The position numbers and the translations under genes are program-made. A stretch of DNA of 10,389 nt. Origin: an uncultured Pseudomonadota bacterium (GTDB lineage Bacteria; Desulfobacterota_B; Binatia; UBA9968). This document shows, piece after piece, positions 1 to 6,708 of the stretch. The notes under the pieces were generated by a model. The model saw only the letters and a list, made by a program, of their open reading frames with translations, did not search any database and was not told the origin of the DNA. Numbering within the stretch: the stretch's first letter is position 1; the number at the start of each line of letters is the position of its first letter. The stretch lies in the NCBI GenBank assembly GCA_946478635.1, contig CAMLCX010000139.1, positions 1 through 10,389 of the forward strand. Direction: 5' to 3'.

Positions 1-2068
1 CGGTCAGGGTTGTGGACGTCATGGCGGTGGCGCGGGCCTGAGCGATGTTGACGCCATTTCGCTGCCAATTGACCACCGGCAAACCGTAACCGAAATTTTT
101 AAAGCCGGTGCCTTGAACAGTGAAGCTTGACGGCGGAGCCGCCAAATCCACGTTGGACGGCGTGATGGAATTAACTACGGTTGTGAAACCGCTGACGGTT
201 ACCGACGCACCATCACCGCCGGTGAAGTTAACGCTACCGGCAAAGGTACCCGACGCCGTCGGAGCGAAGCGAACCGTAACAATCTGACTTTGTCCACCGC
301 TGAGATTGTACGTGCCACCTGACACGATCGAATAGGGCCCGCTCGTAGTCGCAGTGCCTGAAAGTATCCCGCCACCGGTATTGTGTACAGTCAAGCTCTT
401 ATCTATTGAGCTGCCCACCGCGACGCCGTCGAAATCAATTGAGTTAGGCGTGACGCTGATAGTCGGGTTTGCGACGTTGACTGTTATTTTATCGTTACCG
501 GGAAACGTCAGTGTGTAGGTTCCTGCTGCGCTTGGCGTCCATTGGCCCGAATAGATTCCGTCTGCTGCGGCCTGGTCCGCGCTGGCCCCATTGTCCAGGA
601 GGGTCACCGATGAACTTCCCGGGCTGACAGAGACAACGACGTTGCCGTTGGGATTGGCGCAGTTGATGTTCAACGATGCGAGTACTACCGGTACTCCTGG
701 CGAAGCACTGATCGTGCTGGCGACCGGTTGCACGCGCGTCTGAATCGAGCTGTTTGAGCATGTCATAGCGCCGTTGGCATTGATCCGCTTTCCCGTGATC
801 GTATTGGCCATGGAACTGATAGTGTTGCCGCCGGCCAAGATCAGGTTTTTAATTACGCGCCAGTCCCTGTTGGGATCTTGGGCGTTGAGAAGTGCCGCTA
901 AACCAGCCACGTGTGGAGTGGCCATCGAAGTGCCGTCGAGAGACGTATACCCGCCTCCAGGTACTGTGCTTAGTATGCCTTGACCTGGGGCGCCGACATG
1001 CACTGTGCGCCGGCCATAGTTTGAGAAGCCGGCTTTGGCATCGGTGCTTCGGGTGGCGGCGACGCAGATGATATTAGCGAGGAAATAGTTACACGGGTAA
1101 AATGGCGTCGTATCGTTATTCTGGCCGACGCCAAACGCATTTCCGTTACCAGCCCCGGAGATAAAAAGTATGCCGAGCTGGCGCTGCTCGGCTATGGCGT
1201 CGTACAACGCCTGAGAATTCTCATCTCCACCCCAGCTATTGTTGGTGGCGACGATGTTGACGCCGCGCGCCTTCATGTCTTTGACATATTCCAGACACTC
1301 GATGGCGCCTTCCGTCGTGGCGGAGCCGCTGGCATCGAAAAACTTGCACGCCAGCAGTTTGACGTTCCAATTAACACCGACGACGCCGATGCCATTGTTG
1401 CCCACCGCGCCGATGGTGCCGGCGACGTGCGTGCCGTGGTAATGATCATCCATCGGATCAGAGTCGCCGTTGGCCACGTCGATCCCGAAGCAATCATCGA
1501 TGTAGCCATTGCCGTCATCATCGATGCCATTGCTGTTGCAGTCGGCCGTATTGCGAAACATATTGGCTGCCAAGTCCGGATGGTTGTAATCGATGCCGGT
1601 GTCGATCACCGCCACCACCGCGTTGCTGCTGCCGGTGGTAATATTCCACGCGCTCGGCGCGCTGATCTTGGTGAGCCCCCAAAGACTGCCAAAGCTCGGA
1701 TCGTTGGGTGTTGCGGTCAGGTTAGACTTGGCTGTCAAGTGTAAGATGTAGTTGGGTTCGGCGTACAGGACGTCGGGGTCTTGTTCGTAAAGGTCAATGG
1801 CTTCCTGGACCGAGACGTTGCGCGGCAACTTGATCACTTCCAGCCCGCGGACGGTTTTAAATACTTTCTTGCGGCTGCCCGAGACCCGAAAACGCGCTAG
1901 ATCCTTGCGCGACTCGTCGACTCCATCGCGGAACCTGACGATGACCTCGTCGGAAACATGCTCGGGAACCCGGGGCTGTGATTGCGCCGCATACTGAGAA
2001 GTGGAACGTGTATCCAATGCGAGAAGCGCAAGCAGGAAGAAAACAGTAAGGCCAATCCGCTTGGTCAT
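1..2068 (-). CDS. Secreted subtilisin-family (S8) serine protease, C-terminus cut by window edge
   Basis: Read on the minus strand from ATG at 2068, the frame is open for 689 codons to base 2, so the gene continues beyond the window. Seen: a signal peptide (residues 1 to about 28, hydrophobic core at 5-18); an inhibitor-type propeptide at about 40-110 (begins DEVIVRF, ends YAEPNY); then the S8 catalytic domain at about 125-425. The triad is Asp156 (VIDTGID), His211 (HGTHVAGT) and Ser381 (GTSMATPH), with oxyanion-hole Asn308 (GAGNGN). Residues 176-193 form an Asp/Asn/Gly-rich loop (NGIDDDGNGYIDD) typical of calcium-binding inserts in these enzymes, flanked by Cys177 and Cys193. After the protease come beta-rich modules: an Ig-like segment (about 445-530), an ASH/choice-of-anchor-D-like segment (about 534-630) and the start of an IPT/TIG-like segment (from 631). 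All catalytic residues are present, so an active extracellular or surface protease is inferred; the substrate is unknown. Start supported by AGGAGG 5 bases upstream. Overlaps the PrcB-like gene by four bases. Confidence 0.95.
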   Translation of the reverse strand, partial: MTKRIGLTVFFLLALLALDTRSTSQYAAQSQPRVPEHVSDEVIVRFRDGVDESRKDLARFRVSGSRKKVFKTVRGLEVIKLPRNVSVQEAIDLYEQDPDVLYAEPNYILHLTAKSNLTATPNDPSFGSLWGLTKISAPSAWNITTGSSNAVVAVIDTGIDYNHPDLAANMFRNTADCNSNGIDDDGNGYIDDCFGIDVANGDSDPMDDHYHGTHVAGTIGAVGNNGIGVVGVNWNVKLLACKFFDASGSATTEGAIECLEYVKDMKARGVNIVATNNSWGGDENSQALYDAIAEQRQLGILFISGAGNGNAFGVGQNNDTTPFYPCNYFLANIICVAATRSTDAKAGFSNYGRRTVHVGAPGQGILSTVPGGGYTSLDGTSMATPHVAGLAALLNAQDPNRDWRVIKNLILAGGNTISSMANTITGKRINANGAMTCSNSSIQTRVQPVASTISASPGVPVVLASLNINCANPNGNVVVSVSPGSSSVTLLDNGASADQAAADGIYSGQWTPSAAGTYTLTFPGNDKITVNVANPTISVTPNSIDFDGVAVGSSIDKSLTVHNTGGGILSGTATTSGPYSIVSGGTYNLSGGQSQIVTVRFAPTASGTFAGSVNFTGGDGASVTVSGFTTVVNSITPSNVDLAAPPSSFTVQGTGFKNFGYGLPVVNWQRNGVNIAQARATAMTSTTLT

Positions 2069-2643
2069 GGGAGCCTCCTGAACACGACTTTTTCAGCACG
2101 AGGTATTGTGATTCGAACAATATGAAATGCTTGGGTGAAGGCTTGTGTCGATATCGCGCCCGGCCGTGGTTCCTTTTCGCTAAAAGAGACAGTCAGCACG
2201 CCGTTGGTTTGTTCCACGCTGATGATGGCTATCTCGTAGCCACCGGTCGGTTTGTCACCTAAAAAGACTGCTACGACTATTTGATCACCAAAGTCTACGG
2301 CTGGCGGAGGCGGTTGATTTGCTCTGATCGAGGCGTGCCGTTGCCAGAAGTCCTTCCACTCGGACTGCTCGCGAATGACGATCTGCAAACGCTCCTTCAC
2401 GCCGCTGTGAATCCCCTTATCGACAGTCTGAAAAGCAGCTTGCTTTGCCAGCTGCGTGTCGCTTGTCGCCATGGCAATGACCCCGAGAGGCCGTTCCGTC
2501 AGGCTCCCATCGGCTCTAGAAAATGAGACGACAGACGGGATTGTGAGGCATATCCAAGCAAGGGAATGTCTGGTGGGGCAGCAGGCGTAATTTGAAGCGT
2601 TGAAAAGGTTGAACTGCGAGCGTGTACTTAGGGCTTTAGCCAT
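2065..2643 (-). CDS. PrcB C-terminal domain-type exported protein, likely partner of the adjacent subtilase
   Basis: 192 residues. The C-terminal half (about 85-190) matches the pattern of the PrcB_C family: a hydrophobic strand after VDF (QIVVAVFLG, 121-129), the characteristic KPTGGYEI turn (131-138), a second strand pair (VLTVSFSEKEPRPG, 149-162) and a closing FHIVRITIP...VVF segment (173-188). PrcB is the small accessory component of the Treponema denticola dentilisin protease complex; other family members are small exported proteins of unclear activity. Near the N-terminus, residues 27-42 are hydrophobic and could be a signal peptide or lipoprotein-like leader, although the preceding 26 residues are long and only weakly basic. 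An in-frame ATG at 2472 (Met58) is an alternative start but would lose the export signal; the chosen ATG has CAAAGG (2652-2657) 8 bases upstream. The TGA stop shares bases with the protease ATG. The family call is from motif recognition; its role as chaperone, inhibitor or adaptor for the protease is inference. Confidence 0.8.
   Translation of the reverse strand: MAKALSTRSQFNLFNASNYACCPTRHSLAWICLTIPSVVSFSRADGSLTERPLGVIAMATSDTQLAKQAAFQTVDKGIHSGVKERLQIVIREQSEWKDFWQRHASIRANQPPPPAVDFGDQIVVAVFLGDKPTGGYEIAIISVEQTNGVLTVSFSEKEPRPGAISTQAFTQAFHIVRITIPRAEKVVFRRLP
2074..2079 (-). promoter_or_regulatory. Ribosome binding site AGGAGG of the subtilase
   Basis: A perfect AGGAGG on the minus strand lies 5 bases before the protease ATG (2068-2066), inside the last codons of the upstream PrcB-like gene. 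It fixes the protease start and supports translational coupling through the ATGA overlap. Confidence 0.85.
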
Positions 2644-2782
2644 TCAAGAAGCCTTTGAATTAACGCTACTTGTCACATCTAAAGCAAAGTGACGGCCAGT
2701 CATAAAATCTCCCAAAAATGCCCCAGTACACCAAAGCGCGAACTCGGGTAAGAACAATTATGATACGCGGAATCGACAAAAT

Positions 2783-2799
2783 CCGGGGCTCCGCCCCGG
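2783..2799. repeat. Perfect 7-bp GC-rich hairpin
   Basis: CCGGGGC-TCC-GCCCCGG: a perfect 7-bp stem with a 3-base loop, with no following T-run on either strand. It looks like a REP-type intergenic palindrome rather than an intrinsic terminator. Only one copy is visible in the window. Confidence 0.5.
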
Positions 2800-2810
2800 C
2801 TACTTGCAAC

Positions 2811-2860
2811 TTGCCCTTAGGGTCGAGGTACATATTACAAATTGCCCTAACGGGTCAAGG
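2811..2860. repeat. Two degenerate direct repeats, each a small inverted repeat
   Basis: TTGCCCTTAGGGTCGAGG (2811-2828) and TTGCCCTAACGGGTCAAGG (2842-2860) are near-copies, 31 bases from start to start. In each, CCC and GGG flank a short AT centre, so each unit could itself fold weakly. They could be operator-like sites or remnants of an intergenic repeat; two copies are too few to decide. Confidence 0.35.
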
Positions 2861-3029
2861 GTTCCGGAGTGCCGTGATCTCGACTCCATTTTGGGACAAG
2901 CTGAGATTGGCGTCCGCGGGTAAATCCCGACGTTGCCATAAAGGACAGGCGTACGGAGAGGCCGACAGTGTCAAGAGATCTTAACGGGCAACAAATTGAC
3001 GCTTAGCGGAAAGACTGTCGAGGTAAAGC

Positions 3030-3200
3030 ATGCGTAATGACCGCGAGTGGAACGTCTTGATTTTCCGACCTGTCATCATAATTTTTTCCTTACAAGTGGG
3101 GTGGTCGGGCTATCCAAAGTATCTGAAGCAATCGGGTTTCTTCTCACTCACGACTCCGACAAAAAATAAGCATTCTACTATCTCACCAAGAAGCGTATAG
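3030..3200 (+). CDS. Possible small protein of 56 residues, unrecognised
   Basis: ATG at 3030 is preceded by GAGG (3020-3023) at a 6-base spacing, which is a better ribosome binding site than that of the following gene. The peptide starts MRNDREWNVLIF and has one hydrophobic stretch (residues about 9-25, VLIFRPVIIIFSLQVGW) with an internal Arg, then a polar Lys/Ser/Thr-rich tail ending at TAG. It resembles no family I know. The frame is short and lies in AT-rich intergenic DNA, so it may be chance; the stop falls inside the inverted-repeat region. Confidence 0.2.
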   Translation: MRNDREWNVLIFRPVIIIFSLQVGWSGYPKYLKQSGFFSLTTPTKNKHSTISPRSV

Positions 3201-3253
3201 TGGGTGTAAAACTGTTCTAGGTATCGATACATAATTTCATATCTCTTGGTGAG
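3182..3253. repeat. 10-bp inverted repeat enclosing a perfect palindrome
   Basis: CTCACCAAGA (3182-3191) and TCTTGGTGAG (3244-3253) are exact reverse complements separated by 52 bases. Inside lies GTATCGATAC (3221-3230), a perfect 10-bp palindrome. The arrangement sits about 165 bases upstream of the glycosyltransferase start. It could be a regulator binding region, an RNA fold in a leader, or a small mobile-element remnant. Confidence 0.4.
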
Positions 3254-3417
3254 CATTACCGCGCTTTACGCAAAGGCGCATTTGCTCACTTCGCAGATTG
3301 AAAGTGAACTTTCCGGCTACGTCGCGATGAGCTTATTTGTGGGGCTTACGTGATCGTTGCTCGGAAGGCCGCGTGAAGCAAGCTGAAAAGGGCCGGGGAA
3401 TATCTCGAAACTCAATC

Positions 3418-4959
3418 ATGAAAACTGTCATTTATAGGAGCACTTTTAAACTGCTCGTCTTCGCGAGTTTTATTTTGTTGATTGCGTTTCTATCAATAAT
3501 ACATCTAGAAAGAGTTCCCCCTTTGGGGTGGGACGAAGGTTGGACTTTGTCCGTCGCCCGCAACTGGGCTGAGAAAGGCGTATATGGGCGGTTGCTTAGC
3601 GGAAACCCGACTTCTCCAGGACTCGCAGCATCATTTACAGTAACGACACCTATCGCTATCGTTTTTCGATGGCTTGGTGTTGGGATATGGCAAGGAAGAA
3701 TAGTAGGTTTAATCTTTTTGATCGGAGCGGTAACTCTCCTCTACGTTTTGGCGGTACAAATCTATGATCGAACCGTCGCCCGTTTTGCGCTTGTGGCTTT
3801 GTTCACGATGTCCATGTTTGCGGAGTGGCATCCAATCATTATCGGACGTCAGGTTTTAGGTGAAGTACCGATGCTATTCTTTATCCTAGGTGGATATTTC
3901 TGTTTTTATGTAGCTCTTTCGCGCTCTTTGTGGTTCATGCCTTTCGCTGTGTTGTTGTGGGCGACAGCGGCAGTAACGAAAGCTCAAGTCCCTCCGTTCT
4001 TTGCGGCATCATTGCTTGCGCCCTTGGTGTTGACCCTCTGGTCGCGGCAATGGCGGCTTGCGATCGTCATCGGTAGCGCTTTGGCATCAACTTTTCTGGC
4101 GGTTAAGTGCCTTCTTTGGCTTCAGAACGGGATGTTTGCCGAGCAAAGAACGGCACTGCCGGAAATCTACGGTACCTTTGCCTTTGTGCCAATTCTTCAA
4201 ATTCGGTGGCGCGCGTTCCAGGCGTCACTGTTTCTTTTGCCAACTATTCTTGGGATCCTTTATGAAACCCGCAACTCACGCCAGCTTACTCATTCAAGCA
4301 GACTGAAAAGCGATATCGATATCCTTCGCGTAACACTCTTGGTTTTCACCGGGAGTTGGTTAGGCTGGTATATTTTTGCGTCGAATCCTGCTTATAGATA
4401 CGCATTCGTGCCCGGCTTTGTTGGAAGTATTTTTACGGCTAAGCTTCTACGGGATCTAATTGATCGCGAAGTAGAAGTCTTTTCTTGGAAAAAGACCAGG
4501 ACGTCCGAGGCCACGAAAGCAACGCGACAGCCGGCCTCTCCCGAGCTGTTGTTGGCGTTGTTGCTAATCACCGTGTGGTCCTTCTCGACATTTAGAATGC
4601 TTTATCAGGTTTATGTCGTAGAGGGCGATGAATCCGCAACGCAGGTGGCTCAGTTTATAAATAGTCAAGCGTCTCCAGGTTCGCTAATTGAAACCTATGA
4701 CAGTCAAATACACTTCCTGTTAAATCGCCGCTACCACTTCCCGCCAGATCAGGTCCACTTGGATCTGATTCGCCGTACATTCCCGGGCAATCACACAAAA
4801 GTACGAGTCGACTACGACCCATTGGCTTCAGACCCCGACTATTTGGTAGTGGGCGATTTTATAAAAGACTTAGGGCTTTATGATCCAGTGCTTAGAACCG
4901 ATGCCTTTCGGTTGATTCGAGAATTCAAGCAGTATCGAGTCTACAAAAGGGCTAGATAG
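3418..4959 (+). CDS. Multi-pass membrane glycosyltransferase-like protein (GT-C fold, ArnT/PMT family 39 type)
   Basis: 513 residues from the ATG at 3418. A first membrane helix (about 10-30) is followed by an external loop containing an acidic pair, Asp39-Glu40 (PPLGWDEGWTLS), the position and form of the catalytic Asp/Glu in GT-C enzymes that move sugars from polyprenyl-phosphate donors. Many further hydrophobic segments follow to about residue 410 (including regions near 78-100, 105-125, 140-180, 190-235, 260-280, 305-330 and 380-400), then a soluble tail of about 100 residues, a common GT-C layout. The likely job is transfer of a lipid-linked sugar to lipid, glycan or protein on the outer face of the inner membrane; donor and acceptor cannot be read from sequence. 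Start is uncertain: the frame is open back to a TTG at 3337, and GTG at 3373 has GGAAGG 4 bases before it, whereas ATG 3418 lacks a clear ribosome binding site but places the first helix normally. Base use is visibly more AT-rich than in flanking genes, suggesting transfer or a variable surface-glycan function. Confidence 0.75.
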   Translation: MKTVIYRSTFKLLVFASFILLIAFLSIIHLERVPPLGWDEGWTLSVARNWAEKGVYGRLLSGNPTSPGLAASFTVTTPIAIVFRWLGVGIWQGRIVGLIFLIGAVTLLYVLAVQIYDRTVARFALVALFTMSMFAEWHPIIIGRQVLGEVPMLFFILGGYFCFYVALSRSLWFMPFAVLLWATAAVTKAQVPPFFAASLLAPLVLTLWSRQWRLAIVIGSALASTFLAVKCLLWLQNGMFAEQRTALPEIYGTFAFVPILQIRWRAFQASLFLLPTILGILYETRNSRQLTHSSRLKSDIDILRVTLLVFTGSWLGWYIFASNPAYRYAFVPGFVGSIFTAKLLRDLIDREVEVFSWKKTRTSEATKATRQPASPELLLALLLITVWSFSTFRMLYQVYVVEGDESATQVAQFINSQASPGSLIETYDSQIHFLLNRRYHFPPDQVHLDLIRRTFPGNHTKVRVDYDPLASDPDYLVVGDFIKDLGLYDPVLRTDAFRLIREFKQYRVYKRAR

Positions 4960-5043
4960 GAGATGTCAAGATAAACTTTTAAATCAGACACCGAGTCCTC
5001 ACTGCTTACCGTGCGCTAAGACGTTAAGTTTCTTCGTGTGCGG

Positions 5044-5049
5044 TATACT
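5044..5049 (+). promoter_or_regulatory. Candidate -10 box for the GlyRS gene
   Basis: TATACT differs from the TATAAT consensus at one position and lies about 130 bases before the synthetase start, but no recognisable -35 sequence is found 16-18 bases upstream. A tentative call only. Confidence 0.2.
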
Positions 5050-5056
5050 TCAATTG

Positions 5057-5076
5057 GTCTTGTAGCCAAACAAGAC
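5057..5076 (+). promoter_or_regulatory. Perfect 7-bp hairpin in the GlyRS leader
   Basis: GTCTTGT and ACAAGAC pair perfectly around the 6-base loop AGCCAA. No U-run follows, so it is not a standard intrinsic terminator. It lies between the glycosyltransferase stop and the synthetase start, in the presumed 5' leader. I see no T-box consensus, so glycine-responsive control is not supported. Confidence 0.35.
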
Positions 5077-5182
5077 GCACTGGCTAAGTCCTTAAACGGT
5101 AAAGCGGCCTCGATGGGCGCATTTTGACTCCGCCCCCTCCATCCATTACATTATTAGAATTCCCATCAGATAGGATCCCTTA

Positions 5183-6634
5183 ATGGTCGACATGGACAAA
5201 ATCGTGTCGCTGTGCAAGCGGCGTGGCTTTATATTTCAATCGAGCGAGATTTACGGCGGTACGGGGTCGTGCTGGGATTACGGGCCGCTCGGCGTGGAGC
5301 TGAAAAACAACGTCAAACGCGCCTGGTGGCGCGATAATGTGCAAAATCGCGCCGACATGGTCGGGCTCGATGCGTCGATTTTGATGCACGCCAGGGTATG
5401 GAAGGCGAGCGGCCACTTGGATCATTTCACCGATCCGATGGTCGACTGCCGCGCCTGCAAGCGGCGTTTTCGCTCGGACAAGATCGAGGACGATGCCTGG
5501 GTGCACTTCTGCGAGGCGACGAAGGGAAATAAATTCACCATTCCGGGCGGTGAAGCGTGCAAGCACTGCGGCAAAAAGCGCACTCTCTGCGCGGCCTGCG
5601 GCAAGGGCGAGCTCACCGAGCCGCGTCAATTTAACTTGATGTTCAAAACATTCATGGGGCCGGTGGAAGACGACGCCGCAGTGACGTACCTGCGTCCGGA
5701 GACCGCCCAGGGAATATTTGTAAACTTCGACAACGTGCTGCAGTCCATGCGCCTCAAGCTGCCTTTCGGTATCGCCCAGATCGGCAAAGCATTTCGCAAC
5801 GAGATCACGCCGGGAAATTTCACGTTTCGCACGCGTGAATTCGAGCAGATGGAGATCGAGTTCTTCGTCATGCCGGGCAGCGATGAAGAATGGCACCAGC
5901 GCTGGATCGACGAGCGTTTTGCCTGGTATCCGCGCTACGGCATGCGCCGAGAAAATCTGCGCTTGCGCGAGCACGACCGAGACGAGCTGGCCCACTATGC
6001 CAAGCGCACCGCGGATATCGAGTATCTCTTTCCGATGGGTTGGAGCGAGCTTGAAGGCATCGCCAATCGCACCGACTTCGATCTCAAGCAGCATACCCAG
6101 TTCAGCGGCAAGGCTCTCGAATACTTCGACGAGGAGAGCAAGCAGAAAATCGTTCCCTACGTTATTGAACCGTCGGCCGGTGCCGATCGCGGAACCCTGG
6201 CGTTTCTGGTCGACGCTTATAACGAGGAGGAGGTTAAGGGCGAAAAGCGCGTGGTGCTCAACTTTCACCCGGAGCTGGCGCCGATCAAGATCGCCGTATT
6301 GCCGCTGCTCAAGAAAAATTCCCGCATCGTCGAAACGGCGCACCGGCTTTGCGCTGACCTGCGCAAGCGCTGGTATTCCGTCTACGACGATACGGCTTCC
6401 ATCGGCCGGCTCTATCGTCGTCAGGATGAAGTCGGCACACCCTTCTGCGTGACCGTCGATGTCCAAACCGTCGGCGACGACAAGTCCGCAGCCGATGAGA
6501 AAGTGACGATTCGCGACCGCAAGACCATGGGGCAGGTGCGCGTGGCGATGAGCGCGCTGCCGGCAGTCATGGAGAAGCTCATGGGCGGCCAATGGAACGA
6601 GATTTACCGCGACCACGGCATCGGCAAAGATTAG
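5183..6634 (+). CDS. glyQS: Glycine--tRNA ligase, single-chain (alpha2) class II type
   Basis: 483 residues. Catalyses ATP-dependent charging of tRNA-Gly in the cytoplasm as a homodimer. Seen: the N-terminal signature ([14 protein letters not shown]...WDYGPLG, about 13-37); a motif 1 region around 60-77; class II motif 2 with FRNE at 204-207 followed by [14 protein letters not shown]; and motif 3 EPSAGADRG at 329-337 with its ATP-binding Arg336. An anticodon-binding domain begins at about 368 (PIKIAVLPL) and runs to the end. CxxC pairs at 89/92, 126/129 and 136/139 lie in the insertion before FNLMF and could bind zinc. Length matches bacterial, eukaryotic-type alpha2 enzymes rather than the separate alpha and beta chains of many proteobacteria. 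ATG 5183 is chosen because AGGA (5172-5175) is 7 bases upstream; ATG 5192 is a less well placed alternative. The next gene begins 74 bases downstream without a visible terminator. Confidence 0.96.
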   Translation: MVDMDKIVSLCKRRGFIFQSSEIYGGTGSCWDYGPLGVELKNNVKRAWWRDNVQNRADMVGLDASILMHARVWKASGHLDHFTDPMVDCRACKRRFRSDKIEDDAWVHFCEATKGNKFTIPGGEACKHCGKKRTLCAACGKGELTEPRQFNLMFKTFMGPVEDDAAVTYLRPETAQGIFVNFDNVLQSMRLKLPFGIAQIGKAFRNEITPGNFTFRTREFEQMEIEFFVMPGSDEEWHQRWIDERFAWYPRYGMRRENLRLREHDRDELAHYAKRTADIEYLFPMGWSELEGIANRTDFDLKQHTQFSGKALEYFDEESKQKIVPYVIEPSAGADRGTLAFLVDAYNEEEVKGEKRVVLNFHPELAPIKIAVLPLLKKNSRIVETAHRLCADLRKRWYSVYDDTASIGRLYRRQDEVGTPFCVTVDVQTVGDDKSAADEKVTIRDRKTMGQVRVAMSALPAVMEKLMGGQWNEIYRDHGIGKD

Positions 6635-6693
6635 GCACTGCCGGCAATTCCTCTTTCAATTGCGCGGCCAAGCGCTGCACTCGGCTCCCTTAG

Positions 6694-6701
6694 AAAAAGG
6701 A
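6694..6701 (+). promoter_or_regulatory. Ribosome binding site AAAAAGGA preceding an ATT start
   Basis: AAAAAGGA ends 7 bases before ATT at 6709, an ideal spacing, and the frame is closed by TAG just upstream (6691-6693). No ATG, GTG or TTG occurs in frame between that stop and TTG 6814, so this site decides the start of the first exporter subunit. Confidence 0.55.
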
Positions 6702-6708
6702 CACAGAG

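Larger units (their letters stand above)
2644..3417. other. Long intergenic region between divergent genes
   Basis: About 770 bases separating the minus-strand protease operon from the plus-strand glycosyltransferase, so it should hold both promoters, but I find no convincing sigma-70 -35/-10 pair. It is patchily AT-rich (for example 3060-3240). It contains a GC hairpin (2783-2799), a degenerate direct repeat (2811-2860), a 56-codon ORF with a good ribosome binding site (3030-3200), and a 10-bp inverted repeat (3182-3253) around a perfect palindrome. Nothing in it resembles a tRNA, CRISPR array or intact insertion sequence. Confidence 0.6.

Noticed and set aside
2692..2701. GACGGCCAGT, identical to part of a common cloning-vector primer site
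   Set aside because: Only a 10-base match with no further vector sequence on either side; treated as coincidence, not contamination.
2718..2984. 88-codon plus-strand ORF in the intergenic region
   Set aside because: No ribosome binding site before its ATG; it runs through the GC hairpin and direct repeats and its product looks like translated intergenic repeat sequence.
4960..5182. Looked for a tRNA, T-box or intrinsic terminator between the glycosyltransferase and GlyRS genes
   Set aside because: No cloverleaf, no T-box consensus, and the one hairpin (5057-5076) lacks a T-run.
5180..6616. 478-codon open frame on the minus strand, almost exactly opposite the glycyl-tRNA synthetase
   Set aside because: The plus-strand frame has all class II synthetase motifs. 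The antisense frame is open because of the GC-rich codon bias of the real gene, and its product has low-complexity His/Leu/Ala composition with no recognisable domain. A frame like this is a common source of misannotation.
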